DNA of 64,000 nucleotides, taken from the NCBI GenBank assembly GCA_963693365.1, contig CAVNZM010000007.1:6696001-6760000 (forward strand), given 5' to 3'. Positions 42,186 to 64,000 of the stretch are shown piece after piece. The stretch comes from Amoebidium appalachense. Taxonomy: Eukaryota > Ichthyosporea. Positions within the stretch are counted from its first letter, which is position 1; each line of letters opens with the position of its first letter. A model generated the notes under the pieces. The model searched no databases and was not told where the DNA came from. It saw only the letters and a list, made by a program, of their open reading frames with translations. The translations under genes were made by a program, and so were the position numbers.

Positions 42186-43297
42186 TTAATTTCCGGCAGC
42201 GGCCTGCTGTGCACCAATCCGATCCAACCACGCACGATCAAAAGCCGCCACCTCCTGGGACGCAGTCACGTGGCGGGGGGATCCGTCCGCCCGCTCGAAA
42301 AAGGCCATCTGTTTCTGCAACCGCCCGCGAAGCATGTCCACAGCGGTTTTGCCGGCGTCCATAAATTTCTGTTGCCGAATGTTACCGAGCGCATCAGGCT
42401 GAAAAGCCGCCGAGTCCAGAATTTCGAGGTGAATCGAAGGTTGCGCAGCTTGGTGCACAACTCATGTCTCGTAGTCCTCCTCAACAAGAAGCTCAAGCAC
42501 ACGGCCGCCGATGAAGGAATAATTGCGAATTTTGCTGGTGCGCACACGAATTGCCCGAAAATCTTGCTTGATCTGCGAGATGGCAGTGGTGCCGCGAGCA
42601 AGGGTGACGTAGACGGGTTTGAAAGCGAGAGAGTGAGCACGGGCTTGGTCCTGACGTTGCATGGGGTTGACAGGACGGGGACGGCACCGTTCACGAAGGC
42701 GCTTGACAGCGGCCACAAAGCTGTCAACAGCCTCAGGCTTGCCCTTGACCGAGCCAACCTTGTTGGCCTGCTCACGAAGTGCGTCCTCCTCGGAGCGGAG
42801 CAGCGGCGGCAGCAATAGAAACGGGTATGGAATTGGCAGGGGGGGCGGCTCCGCGAATCTCCGACCGTTCCGGAATGACGGTGGGAATGCGAGGGCCACC
42901 ACCGTGAGGGGGAGAAGCCGCAGCAGCTGCCGCAGCGGCCGGCCCCACCGGCTGCTCACGGGAAGGCGAAGACGTATCGATGAAATGAGCCAGGGTGGCG
43001 TTGAGTTCCTTCACCTGCTGCAGGAGCTCAGTCACTTGGACGCGAAGGCGGCATTTTCATCACGTAGGTTCTTGAGTTGGTCTGTGTTGGTCTTGTGTTT
43101 CTTAGCGGCTGGGATGGAGGGTTGTGGAGTAGACAGCACAACCTGCTGACTCGCCTGCTGGGACTCAAAATCCATGATGTTGTCGGAGTTTTCGATAACG
43201 AGGACGCCAAACCGGTTTGCATGTTGGGGCGGGGGGGGACTGCTCGGGACTGTGCACCCGCTTGCCATCGAGGGACGAGGTCGTGCTGGGAGGTCAT
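42186..43297 (-). pseudogene. LINE ORF1 (gag-like), frameshifted
   Basis: Open frames in sequence: RFGVLVIENSDNIMDF and NTDQLKNLRDENAAFAS, then after a one-base shift TELLQQVKELNATLAHFID (coiled-coil-like), an Ala/Pro-rich linker, EAVDSFVAAVKRLRERC, IKQDFRAIRVRTSKIRNYSF, and finally FDRAWLDRIGAQQAAAGN ending at TAA 42186. ORF1 proteins of LINEs are RNA-binding and trimeric in known cases; no RRM or zinc knuckle is evident here. Confidence 0.6.
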
Positions 43298-43310
43298 GGT
43301 GTTGGGCCTG

Positions 43311-43484
43311 AATAAAACAAAAGATGTAAAACGGTTTATATACTGAAAGGGAATTCAAATCCGATGACGTGGGTAGTTAATCAATCAAGAAAGTCTCACG
43401 AATCCTCAATAAAACAAAAGATGTATAATGGTTTATATACTGAAAGGGAATTCAAATCCGATGACGTAGGTAGTTAATCAATCA
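43311..43484 (-). repeat. Tandem 5' monomers of the LINE
   Basis: Two copies of a roughly 77-bp unit (43311-43387 and 43408-43484, 97-bp period) differing at few positions. Tandem monomers at the 5' end are known promoters in some LINEs. Confidence 0.8.
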
Positions 43485-44267
43485 GCCCGGCCCCCCCCCC
43501 CCCCCCCCCCCCTTTTTTTTTTTTCCCGGTAGCTATTTAGCAATTATCAGTGATGGCTCTAGAGCTGGGGTGTGTGCAGGTATAGGATAATCTTAGCTTG
43601 AACTCCTTATCGTTTTGCGCACACGCTCAGTAATATGTTTTATGGTACTATGTCACATATGTGCATATGCCGGTAGAAACGAAATAAACCATTTTCCCCA
43701 AAGTGTTCTGTTACAGTACTTTTATACGATGCTTTAAGTGGGTGGTAAGTTCAAACTCTGATCAATTTGATTACTGAGAACAGCTATCAGTGTTTGCCCA
43801 GCCAGAGGGCGCGTGCGTTAGTTCAATGATATGCATATCATCGGAAGTTTCGGTTAGACTGGTTATGATTCAGATGAGACCGCCGTAGTTCATGCGCACT
43901 ATGCATGCACTGAGGTTTTTGGGTGTTAAACTTTATGGCCTTCCAGGAAAATGGTATGAACAAGGTTGTAACCATGGATGTGTGCATGCTGCACAGAGTG
44001 TGTGTGTTCGTGTATGTGTGTAACTTGGTGTGTCAACGTGAAGAGAGTTCAACTTGTGTGCCGCGGGCGGGTAGTCTAAAAATATATAGTGTTAATGAAT
44101 CCGTGCAGACTGCACGTGAATGCCGGGATGGGTGGGTCCCGTGGGTGTGCTCTGCAGCAGAGGTGTTAAGCTTGTACACTTTTTTAATTCTCATTTCGCT
44201 GTTCTTTCATTTTTCCTTTCCTTTTTCTTTTTCTTTTTTCTTTTTCTTTTTTTATTTTTTTTATTTT

Positions 44268-44298
<31 letters not shown>

Positions 44299-46154
44299 GG
44301 GGGGGAGGGGGAGGGGTAATAACATGTAGGTAGTATGTACCGTAATAAAGTTGTACCCAACAATATAAAGACAACGAAACCGAAGTTCCTGATTGTTTCG
44401 TCATATTACTCATCAGTTACTTCAGGGAAATGTGTCCAGAGTCAACGAATATTTTTGAATCAACAACTACTAGTAAGCTATATACAGGATTTGGGTGCCT
44501 ACTACCGAATGACTCCACCCCATCCCCCCCCCACATCCCCCCCTCTCCCCCTCCCCTCCCTACATCTCCTCCTCCCCTCGGAGACTCCCCTCCCCGCCTC
44601 CCTCTCTTTCTCTCGGAATCCGTCTCCCCCCCCCCGCCCCCCTCCCCCCCCCCCCCCCTGGGCCCCTCTTTCCCGACCTTCTCCCCCTCCCCCCTCCCCT
44701 CCCCCACCCACTCGCGCACTCTCTGCTTTTTCCTCTCTCCCCCGAGCCTCCTTCTCTCCCCCCTCACTCTCCTCCCCCCTTCCAGCCTCTTTCCCCCCCT
44801 CCCCCTCTCCCCATCTCTCTTCCTGCCCCCCCCCCCCCCCCCCCCCCCCAAATACACACACACATCCCACCCCCCCCCTACCCCTTCCCCCCTCCCCCCC
44901 ACACAGGCCTTCTCCCTCCCTCTCCCTCAATCCCCTGCTTGATTCAATAGAGTTGCTCTCCCCCTCCCCTGCCCCCCTCCTCCCCCCGCCCAGCACCCCT
45001 TCCCCTTCTCTCGCCTGCCCCCCCCCCCCCCCCCCGTCTCCTTTAAAGTGTTTCCTTCTCTTAACTCCAAAAGAAAGGGATGGAGAAAGGGAGAGGAGGG
45101 GGGGCAAAGGGGAGGGGGGGAAGGGGATTAAGGGAGAGGGAAGTGTTATAAGTGCGTGTGTGTGTGTGTGGAAAAAGGGGGGGGGGGGGGGGGGGGAGGG
45201 GGGAGGGGGGGGGGGGGGGGGGGGGGGGGAGGGGGGGGGGGGGGGGGAAGGGCACAGCACTTTGTGTGTGCGGGTCTGCACATGTGGAATTAGTGCAGCA
45301 CTGGGGATGCACCGTGGCTTAGGCCTCATAACTTAAATTATGCGTTCTTCAAGTTGGGATCGCCGCGGTGCTTGGAAGTGTATGTATGTGTGTTAGTGAT
45401 TCACCACTGAGGTGACATGCGGCTCTCTTGAAAACTTAGTTCAAAACTTTGGCTGTGGTTGGTGGGTGGCGGGTGGGCGCACGTGGCCATGGGCGGGTGG
45501 GCGCACGTGGCCACGGGCGGGTGGTCACGGTTGTGGTGGTGAAAATTGGATGGTTGGGGTTGTCGGGTACCAGTGGGTGTGTGTGTGTGTGCAGTATTGG
45601 GGGGCGCGCCGTGCACGTGTGTGCGGGGGCAGGGGGAGGGGGGGGGGGGGGGGGAGGGGGGGGGGAGGGGGGGGGAGGGGGAGAGCGAGGGAGGGGGCTG
45701 TTTGGCTGCCGGCTTTGCGAACCGCCCTCTATGGGAAGCTAAAGAAACAGAGGAACGAAGGTGACAAGATCCGGATGCATACATATGCAGACACGGAGTG
45801 GTGCACGTGATGCATGTAACACCCGAGGTTTCCGCGGGTTATTGGATTTCGTAATAGACCTAATACCCGAGGTTTCGATTTCGTAATGGACAAAACACCC
45901 GAGGTTTCAGCCGGTTGTGTGCATGCTGCTACACTCGTTTGTATGCGATTATGCTACCACCTACAGAGGCGGTGTCTCCTTTCTTTTTTTTTTTTTTTTT
46001 TTTTTTTTACTTAAAAGGGACGTAGATGTTAAAACGTCGCACGTGCGGCAACACGTCAGTACGTGTTAGGCGATTATGAGTACTGTAGAAGAAAGTTGTA
46101 ACTGAAAATTTAGGAGAAGAAAGCTACAACTGAAAAAGTAGGCAATACGGCGCC
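43485..46154. other. Intergenic region upstream of METTL14
   Basis: Contains C/T-rich (44515-45050) and G-rich (45075-45250, 45630-45700) tracts, a GT tract and unique sequence, with no supportable ORF. The last 350 bp probably hold the METTL14 promoter: CGCACGTGCG near 46038 and a GAAGAAAG..AACTGAAAA unit repeated at 46088-46137. Confidence 0.4.
45818..45912. repeat. Three spaced copies of ACCCGAGGTTTC upstream of METTL14
   Basis: Copies at about 45821, 45863 and 45899, two of them also sharing GGATTTCGTAAT or GATTTCGTAAT words. Could be a regulatory element or a minisatellite stub. Confidence 0.6.
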
Positions 46155-57046
<10,892 letters not shown>

Positions 57047-57308
57047 GACAGGGGAGAGTGGGGGGGGAGCGGGGGGTCAACTACACACGCGTGTCCTGTA
57101 GTTGCTGTATTCTGGGGCCGGCAGCATTGGGGGGGGGGGGGGGCTTCAGTAACGAATCGAAGGAAAAACGCCCCCACCAAAATTATGCTGTAAACAGACA
57201 AGTATGGTGACATTTGTATGCCCTGTTTTTATCCGTGCGGCGATTAGGTAAGGCTAAGATGTGTTGTTGTTCACACACCTGCGCACGCACACACACGCAC
57301 ACAGACAT

Positions 57309-57361
<53 letters not shown>

Positions 57362-57790
57362 CATGCATGCACACACACACAGTACGTGTGCACATGTACA
57401 CACAGTGTCCTACATACACCAAACAAGCTCACACACACGTATGTGTGTACACGTACATGCACAGGCGCTCAACCCCATGCATGCAACTTTAATGGGTTGG
57501 TTGGTCGTCTCAAACTGGTCAAATTTGCAAAGTTGACAAACAATTGGAAAACGAAAGGCGGATTGTATGTTTGTATCAATATATCTTGTGCCGTATTCTG
57601 ATGTAGAATAATACGTATACGAATGCTGATTTATGTATGTGTTGCATGTTATAATGTACGTATGTAAGCGAGTTTGACTGGACCAGGCGTAGCACATAAC
57701 TGCATTTATAATTTTCAATACTTAAAATGAAGAATCTGACTATCTTATGACCAGCAAACATTCGATATACACACCCGTTTTGCGATCCGG

Positions 57791-57821
<31 letters not shown>

Positions 57822-57844
57822 CCCCCCCCCCCCCCTCCCCCACC

Positions 57845-57881
<37 letters not shown>

Positions 57882-57919
57882 GCACGCACACACACACAAA
57901 CACACACCACCACCACCAG
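57047..57919. other. METTL14 3' flank
   Basis: Unique AT-rich sequence, a (CA)n tract (57308-57359), and C-tracts (57791-57840) with CA/CAC repeats just before the candidate exon. No clear AATAAA close to the stop. Confidence 0.4.
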
Positions 57920-58022
57920 TTGATGCTGCTATCTGAGTTGGGTTTCGTAAACGAGGCGTGGATGGTATTCCAGCATACGCAAAGGCGCACATGCGCGAAA
58001 GCAAAATATCGATATGGACGGG
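57920..58022 (+). other. Candidate internal exon of an unknown gene
   Basis: Open for 34 codons (includes ELGFVNEAWMVFQHTQRR), preceded by a C-tract, (CA)n and CACCACCAG, as in the acceptor of FOXK exon 6, and followed by GTAGGT. Phase 0 start, phase 1 end. I do not recognise the protein and could not join it convincingly to other exons. Confidence 0.3.
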
Positions 58023-58699
58023 GTAGGTGGTGTCAGGTCTATATCGTCTGTGTGGATCAACATGTATGTGGGGGTGCCCGGGAGGGTTAATGATTTATGA
58101 CACACGGAGTGTTGTCAACCTATTGGCTGACGGAGCGGACAAAAATGTGACATAATTTGAGATTCCTTTGTGTGTTCAAGCAAACTATGCATGCATGCAT
58201 ATGAAAACTCAATGTTACCCCATATCAGACTTTCTGATGTATTCTGATGGCATGTGTAATCACACAATAGAAATACGGGTAAGTATATTTTTTTCAAAAA
58301 ACCGGGCCTTCTCAATTATGTATTTACGATTTATTCAATATTGAGCAGGCACCACAGGTGACCATATTCTTCGATCATGTAAGCTAAACGACTCATGAAT
58401 AGCGGGGAAAAAAAAAGTCAGAAAAACAGATCGTCAAAAAAAACCACAAAAATTCGGATCCACACATATGAGAAAGAAGAGCGTAGGCGTGCGATTCGTT
58501 ATGAATGCGGGGCCTATATTGGTTTTCCCTTTGCTTTCGTTCATGTTCTGTTTCGGTATTGTTCATGTAAACGTTACACATTATAACGATAATATAACAG
58601 ACTTTTAACTCATAACTGGTGGGCTCTTAATGGAATGGGCCAACAGTCCGGGCCTGCCCATCACGAAAGCAGTCGTCAGGGGCATCCAGGTAATCATTG

Positions 58700-58750
<51 letters not shown>

Positions 58751-58880
58751 CGCGCGCGCGTGCGTGCGCATGTGCACGTGTGTATGTGTATGTGTGCACA
58801 TGTGCATGTGTGTGCGTGTGTGCGTGCGCATGTGTGTGTGTGTGTGTGTGTGTGAGGGTGTGTGTGTGTGTGTGTGTGTC

Positions 58881-58922
<42 letters not shown>

Positions 58923-59459
58923 TGTGTGTGATGGTTGTGGTGATGGTGGGGTGTATGAACGCTTGTGTGGTACGTGTGGGTGTGGATGTGGGTGCAGAGT
59001 ATGTGGTGTGTTTGTGTGTAGCTGTTTCGGTAGGTGTGTGTGTGTGTGATGTGTCATCGCAGGTGGGGTTACAAGGGGGGGGGGGGGGGGGGGGCAAGGA
59101 GATGAGGGGAGGCGTTAGTAAACGGTACACGGTACAATATCAATATCCAAAAAAAAAAAAAAAAAAAAAAAAAAAACACCGCAGGAATAGATAGGCGCGC
59201 CAAGTAAAAAACACGGTGCTACATACAGGTGGGGTGAGAGGAAGGTTAGAACACACCAGACAGCATATGCGTTCCAAGGTGTTGCCTAATGCTGTGTGTG
59301 ACACATTCAAATATAAGTGATGTGTGCGCGCGGCAGCGACATATTAGGGTGGGTGGGTGGAAGGAGGGGGGGGAGGGGGGGAGGGGGGGGGAGGGGGGGG
59401 GGAGGGGGGGATCTATCGAATAATAGAAAAATACTATATGTGCTCATTGTTGGGAAGAA

Positions 59460-59493
<34 letters not shown>

Positions 59494-59626
59494 TTAGTAC
59501 TCGGAACGTATGTATCATTGAATGTGTGTGTGCAAATACGCGATGGAATGCAGTATTAACGTGCTAAAAGGGAATGCACGCACATGCTCTAAAAGGGAAT
59601 GCGCGCACATGCGTTAAGCATGTACA

Positions 59627-59666
<40 letters not shown>

Positions 59667-59887
59667 CTCCAAACTTTCACTGCCCCCTAATCTAATACAG
59701 CAGCAGGGAATAGAGTAACAGGTACATGCAACCAACAGCCAAGGGTTTATGGTTTTGAACAGGAGGAAGGAAGGCTAGGATTTCAGCATCCGTTACGCAG
59801 CAAAACGGAACACAAATACACAGAAGAAACGTGCTGTACACTGAACGTCATGCAAAACCAAAAACCAAAAAAAACCTTGTAGGCAAA

Positions 59888-59929
<42 letters not shown>

Positions 59930-59961
59930 AGGGGGGGGGGGGTGTGTGCAGGAAAAGGGGG

Positions 59962-60005
<44 letters not shown>

Positions 60006-60072
60006 GGGGAAAGCGGGGCAGGTGGACTAAAACGACACAGGCTATGTTCGTAAGGGGTGATTTTTTTTTTGT

Positions 60073-60110
<38 letters not shown>

Positions 60111-60763
60111 AACACGGCACCAGATTATGATGTGTGGCAATCGGGCAGAAAAGGGGGGGGAAAGGGGGGGCGGGTCTCGAACGGAAATATGGACTGAAGA
60201 ATGTGCAAACCAAAAAAAAAAAAAAAAAAGGAAAGATTACAGCCGCATGGGCAAGGAAAGAGGGAAAAGAGGGGGAGGGGGGGGGGGAAGGGGGGAGGCT
60301 GGGATGCGGTGGGATGGGGTAGCTCTGGAGGGTGGCGAGCCTGGGGGGAAGGGGGGGGGGGGGGGGGGGGGGGGGGGGAGGGGGGGGTAGCAAAAAGGGC
60401 AATAAAAGTGCCACTACTTTCTGATGACTTTTCAACAAACCTTCATCCTTAAATCTGCCTCCCCTCCCCTCTCTCCCCCCCCCACACCCTCCCTGCCCCG
60501 CCCCCTCCCCCTTCCCCCCCCCCTTTACCCACACACACACACAGAGAGAGAGAGAGAGGGGGGGGGGGGGGGGGGGAGGCACGCATCAACCCACACACAG
60601 CCAGGCACGCACAAACAAACACAAACAGTATGTGCACTTGTCTCTCAAGCCCCCATTCACATGTTGCCAACTCTCCCCCCCCCCCCCCTCCTTTTTTCTT
60701 TTGCTCTCTCACGCCACCGTTCCAATGTTGAAAGTCTACCCCCCCCCCATCCCTCCCCTCCCC

Positions 60764-60795
<32 letters not shown>

Positions 60796-60864
60796 TTAGT
60801 GGATCGCACCGCCACCACCACCCAAAAATAAAGAGATAGATGCCAGAAAACAGTGTCCACTCAC
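58023..60864. other. Repeat-rich region downstream of METTL14
   Basis: Contains a possible exon ending at GGGGCATCCAG|GTAATC (58634-58689, in-frame [13 protein letters not shown]), (GT)n/(GC)n repeats (58700-58930), poly(A) at 59150-59175, a T-run at 59632-59666, and many G-tracts (59460-60390). The missing 3' exon of the HSBP1-like gene may lie here. No complete gene is supportable. Confidence 0.35.
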
Positions 60865-61116
60865 CCCCTCTGCCGGCTCATCCTCGTTCACCTGCTGTGC
60901 CAGCTGTGCCAGTTGCTGCTCCAAATCGTCAATCCGTGTGCCCATGGCGTCGATTCTGCAAACAAAACACTGTCAGTGACAAGTCGGGACCAAGGAAGAC
61001 CGCGATGTCAAGCACACATAACTTCACATGGCAAAGACGTGTGTGGTTATACGCTGAAATGTAAACGTACAAGAGGGCGGGTGCACCGTCAAAGTCCACA
61101 GACGGACCACGCAGCA

Positions 61117-61150
<34 letters not shown>

Positions 61151-61437
61151 GGGGAGGAAGAGGGACAGGGTTGAGAGGGGAGGGCTGGAACACACGTGTT
61201 CACTCCACATGTGTCCTCGCCTAAGATTATCATTGGAGGAGAGATAAATGTGGGGCAAACAAGGGGAGGAGCGGGTAGGGTGGTATAACTCAAATGTATG
61301 TTTATATGGTGTTTTGAATGAAAGATGGAAGGGGGAGAAGGTTACAGGAAGAGGTGGGTGGTGGGGGGAATGGAGAGGGAAGGGGGGGGTGGGGGGGAGG
61401 TGGGGGGAGGTGACGTTGGGGTGGTGGTGGGGAGGGG

Positions 61438-61478
<41 letters not shown>

Positions 61479-61761
61479 CTGTCCTCCCCACCACTACAAC
61501 AGAACAGAACTTAGCCCCCCACCGTCCGACAAAAAACAAGATAGACCAAACCAAAGCCTTGTGGCCTGCTTTCTGCTGCAAACCACTTCGTAACCACAAT
61601 CCTTCCTTTTCATTCAACAAGCCCGAGCCTCCACCTCCCTGCCGTCCTCTCTCCTTTTGTCCCCCGCCTCTCCCCCCCTCCTCCTCCCGTCCTTTCAAAG
61701 AAAACAAACAACCACAATTATCACACATCAGCAAAGTCAGATGCGCGCGCGCACACACACA

Positions 61762-61852
<91 letters not shown>

Positions 61853-61854
61853 CC

Positions 61855-61914
<60 letters not shown>

Positions 61915-62494
61915 ACACACAACAGACACACAGAGCGACACTGCCACCACACACAGACACAGAGGCACACAGACTGCCTCCGTTCCTTTCAACCCCACCG
62001 GTGCACACATATACTCCCTCTTGCCCCTCCTCATCCTCCACCTCCCCTCCCCCTCAGTACTCTCCGGCCTCCTTCTATCAACTAAAAATACACCGAAACA
62101 AAACAAAACACACACGTGCACACAAACTGTGCCCATTCTTCTCCTCACCCAAGTAAGCACACACGCTCTCGGTTCCCCTTCCCCCGCCCCCTCCCCTCCC
62201 CTCCCCCCTCCCCCCTCCTCTTCCCCACCCCTCCCTCCCCCTTTCCCCCTTCCAGCTTTCTTCTGCTAGCTAACCAATCCCAATTACCAGCCCGCGCAAT
62301 GTAATAACCACCCCATATCCCATGCACATGCACACGCACCTGCTTATAATCTGGTCTGACATGGTCTGAAACTTTTCGCTTATGCCTGTGAGCATCTGTG
62401 TAACGTATGCCGTGAGGTCAGACTCGGCTGCCCCAGGCGCCGCTGAGGAGGTGGCGGTCGGGGCCTTGTCTGCGCTTGCACCTGCGTCTGCCAT
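60865..62494 (-). CDS. HSBP1: HSBP1-like coiled-coil protein (3' end not identified)
   Basis: Exon 1 is 62494-62340 (ATG to AAGCAG|GTGCGT) and exon 2 is 60955-60865 (TTGCAG acceptor, donor GTGAGT). The junction restores an Arg codon and gives 82 residues so far. After a 25-residue Ala/Ser/Thr-rich start, the sequence follows HSBP1: DLTAYVTQMLTGISEKFQTM, SDQIISR, then IDAMGTRIDDLEQQL with heptad-spaced hydrophobics. HSBP1 is a small trimeric coiled coil that interacts with the HSF1 trimerisation domain and takes part in WASH complex assembly. The family is about 75-80 residues, so only a few residues and the stop should remain. Candidate last exons in phase 0 begin at about 60451 or 59681, giving an almost immediate stop; neither has a good pyrimidine tract. 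Confidence 0.85.
61751..61919. repeat. (CA)n microsatellites in the HSBP1 intron
   Basis: Two CA tracts split by CTCCCTCTTTC; GU repeat in the sense RNA. The donor-proximal sequence is also GTGCGTGTGCATGTGCATG. Confidence 0.9.
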
Positions 62495-63662
62495 GTTTCT
62501 CTCTGGGCACTTTACGCGAAAAAAAAAAAAAATACAAAACAAAGGTTCACTGTTATGGGGAAAAAAGTAAGTTTCATCCGTCACGATGATTTTCGAGCCA
62601 AGAATACCTTCCTAATTAGGCAGGTGGTCGGGCGATCTAGGAAGAACAGAACTGCACTCTGGGGTGATGCCTGCCACGCCAAACGTTAACGCCGATAAAA
62701 CTTGACAGGCTGTGACTGTGAGTATACAGTGCTGTACAAGGGGCCATCAATATGATGGTGCTATGGTGTTAAGGTGGACAGATTATCGCAAGCTGCTATA
62801 TAAACAAGAATAATAAACAAATTACCCGCCCAGTACATACTGTGTATGTAGGGCACAGCAAGGGCCGTTGAAATTACCCGGCAACTTGGCGCCGCGTGAT
62901 CACGATGCTGGGCATAACTATGACGTCACGTACATAGCGGCCCATGAGTAACAAACTCGATCGCGAAAAAAGAAAACAAACTACCATGATAATGATTTAA
63001 GAGTCATTTGGGTGCATGGGTTCGCTAAAGAAACATTGGCTCTACATGTGGAGCTGCTGCATAAATGTTCTTATTAGCTACATTTTTGAGTGTGCACCTC
63101 ATTGAAAGAAAAGAAGACGCCTCCGGGACTCCGGGTCCCAACATGATCCCCCTACGCTCGACGTTCTTTCAATCAGATTTTAACGGCATTGGAATGCATA
63201 CAGCTCACCCACAACACATTCCCGGAAAGCCGGAAGCCCCGTGCGCGCGGAAAATCTGGGGGAGCATAGCAGGAGTAACTTGTAAGGACTATTAGTTTAC
63301 TAGAGAGAAAACCAAAGCGAACACACAAATATAGAGAAATAAGAATAAAATATTTTTTTTTAAAGAATAATAATAAGCTTAAACCTTGGCAATGACAACA
63401 ATAATGAAGACCTGTCCATGACAGTCCATCCCAGCTTTTATCCGGTATCTTCGGGAAAATGGACAGAGAGGGGTTCTTGCAACATCCTATAACGGCTTCG
63501 GAATTCAAACATCCGAAAACAAAAAGACTGGCCGTACAAAAACTTTAAAGCCTTCACACAACCTGCCCACACCCCTTGAGTAAAGTGGTGACCAGCAAGC
63601 TGAAGTAGTGACGTATTTCACTGTGGTTAAGTGTTCAACTACCCACCTACCACTATAACACC
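62495..63662. other. Intergenic region between divergent HSBP1-like and secreted-protein genes
   Basis: Unlike most of the window it is nearly free of microsatellites. Should contain two divergent promoters. No supportable ORF; ACTATAACACC lies just before the downstream ATG. Confidence 0.4.
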
Positions 63663-64000
63663 ATGAAGCACCCCGTTTTCCTTTCCGCCCTTGTGGCCCT
63701 TCTTGCACCCACCGTGTTTGCAACAAGCTGCCCCGAACAATGCGTCCTCCTTCGCTCCAAGGTGGCCCAAGAGTTTCCTCACTGCGAAGCAAAGTGCCTG
63801 GACCCAACAGACAAGACAATATGCCGCGGGCTATGCGGCTTCAACGTTGTTGGTCAAGATATTCTCAACCCGACGTTCACACCCAACGATGGTCAAACTG
63901 TGGCAATCGCTGCGTGCGTGCAAGACTCATGCGGCGACCGCCCGGCGCTGCTAGCTGCTGCAGCTCCGAGTGCAAAATCCCAGCACCGCCCACGTGTTTT
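63663..64000 (+). CDS. Secreted cysteine-rich protein, truncated by window end
   Basis: The frame from ATG 63663 stays open to the last base (112 codons). It begins with a signal peptide (MKHPVFLSALVALLAPTVFA, likely cleaved after Ala-20), followed by a Cys-rich segment: CPEQC, then EFPHCEAKC, TICRGLCGF, AACVQDSC. Pairs of Cys at 3-4 residue spacing suggest a disulfide-stabilised extracellular domain. I do not recognise the family. Further exons may lie beyond the window. Its start follows a region with low repeat content. Confidence 0.65.
   Translation, partial: MKHPVFLSALVALLAPTVFATSCPEQCVLLRSKVAQEFPHCEAKCLDPTDKTICRGLCGFNVVGQDILNPTFTPNDGQTVAIAACVQDSCGDRPALLAAAAPSAKSQHRPRV

Larger units (their letters stand above)
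25983..43484 (-). mobile_element. LINE (non-LTR retrotransposon) split by later insertions
   Basis: Reads on the minus strand from tandem 5' monomers (43484-43311) through ORF1, ORF2 endonuclease, reverse transcriptase and a Cys/His C-terminal segment to an A-rich tail (AAAAGAAAAGAAAAAAAG in sense, 26000-25983). A Ty3/gypsy element interrupts it at 26165-38118: the ORF2 C-terminal frame ends VTTLDFL before the insertion and resumes as LKSVGCHIEYL at about 26164-26130 after one target copy is removed. A second interruption of about 0.9 kb lies in the RT near 39470-40398. Several frameshifts make it inactive. Confidence 0.8.

Noticed and set aside
42138-43149. Plus-strand ORFs of 226 and 162 codons over the LINE
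   Set aside because: Mirror images of LINE ORF1 coding sequence; the minus strand carries the recognisable motifs and the ORF1/ORF2 junction.
44335-45336. 333-codon plus-strand ORF rich in Pro/Ser, and its minus-strand counterpart
   Set aside because: Mostly C/T and G tracts; both strands are open, no splice or domain support.
63065-63295. 76-codon plus-strand ORF upstream of the secreted protein
   Set aside because: No recognisable motif or splice support; composition is like the surrounding non-coding DNA.

Overview
This is eukaryotic nuclear DNA: intron-rich, GT-AG spliced, and packed with mono-, di- and trinucleotide repeats. The host genes are a FOXK-type transcription factor, METTL14, an HSBP1-like protein and a protein combining an SBF2/KIAA0513-like region with a PDZ domain. 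All are too divergent to look vertebrate. A non-bilaterian or unicellular holozoan (for example an ichthyosporean) fits best, but that is an inference from gene content and style, not a demonstrated assignment. No bacterial features, CRISPR arrays or rRNA were seen.

Layout. 316-7700 (+): seven-exon FOXK gene (FHA then forkhead domain). 8946-9215 (+): decayed LINE reverse-transcriptase relic. 10878-22144 (-): twelve-exon gene whose spliced frame closes exactly at 536 codons plus stop; acidic N-terminus, coiled coil, SBF2/KIAA0513-like helical region, C-terminal PDZ. 22465-23021: MITE-like foldback element; 25181-25271: near-perfect 42-bp-arm hairpin. 25983-43484: a three-level transposon nest. 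A LINE on the minus strand is interrupted in its C-terminal coding region by a young Ty3/gypsy chromovirus (26170-38113, minus, 717-bp LTRs, AAAAG target duplication). That element is itself interrupted between gag and protease by a 3.6-kb LTR element without pol (31933-35510, plus). 46155-57046 (+): twelve-exon METTL14 with a tRNA-Gly(GCC) gene in intron 7. 60865-62494 (-): HSBP1-like gene, last exon not found. 63663-64000 (+): secreted cysteine-rich protein running off the window.

The most striking pattern is in intron architecture. Read in the sense direction of each host gene, GU repeats lie at or near 5' splice sites and CA repeats at or near 3' splice sites, often supplying the splice dinucleotides. 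Because GU and CA tracts are complementary, many introns could fold end to end. In METTL14, splice-site sequences themselves have been duplicated: the exon 2 donor is repeated about ten times as a minisatellite, and the exon 5 acceptor region occurs as nearby partial copies.

The host genes do not form an obvious pathway. FOXK regulates transcription, METTL14 supports m6A mRNA methylation, HSBP1 is a small coiled-coil protein linked to heat-shock-factor control and WASH assembly, and the PDZ protein is a likely scaffold. Gene models were made by eye from splice signals, frame continuity and recalled family motifs; no database search was run.
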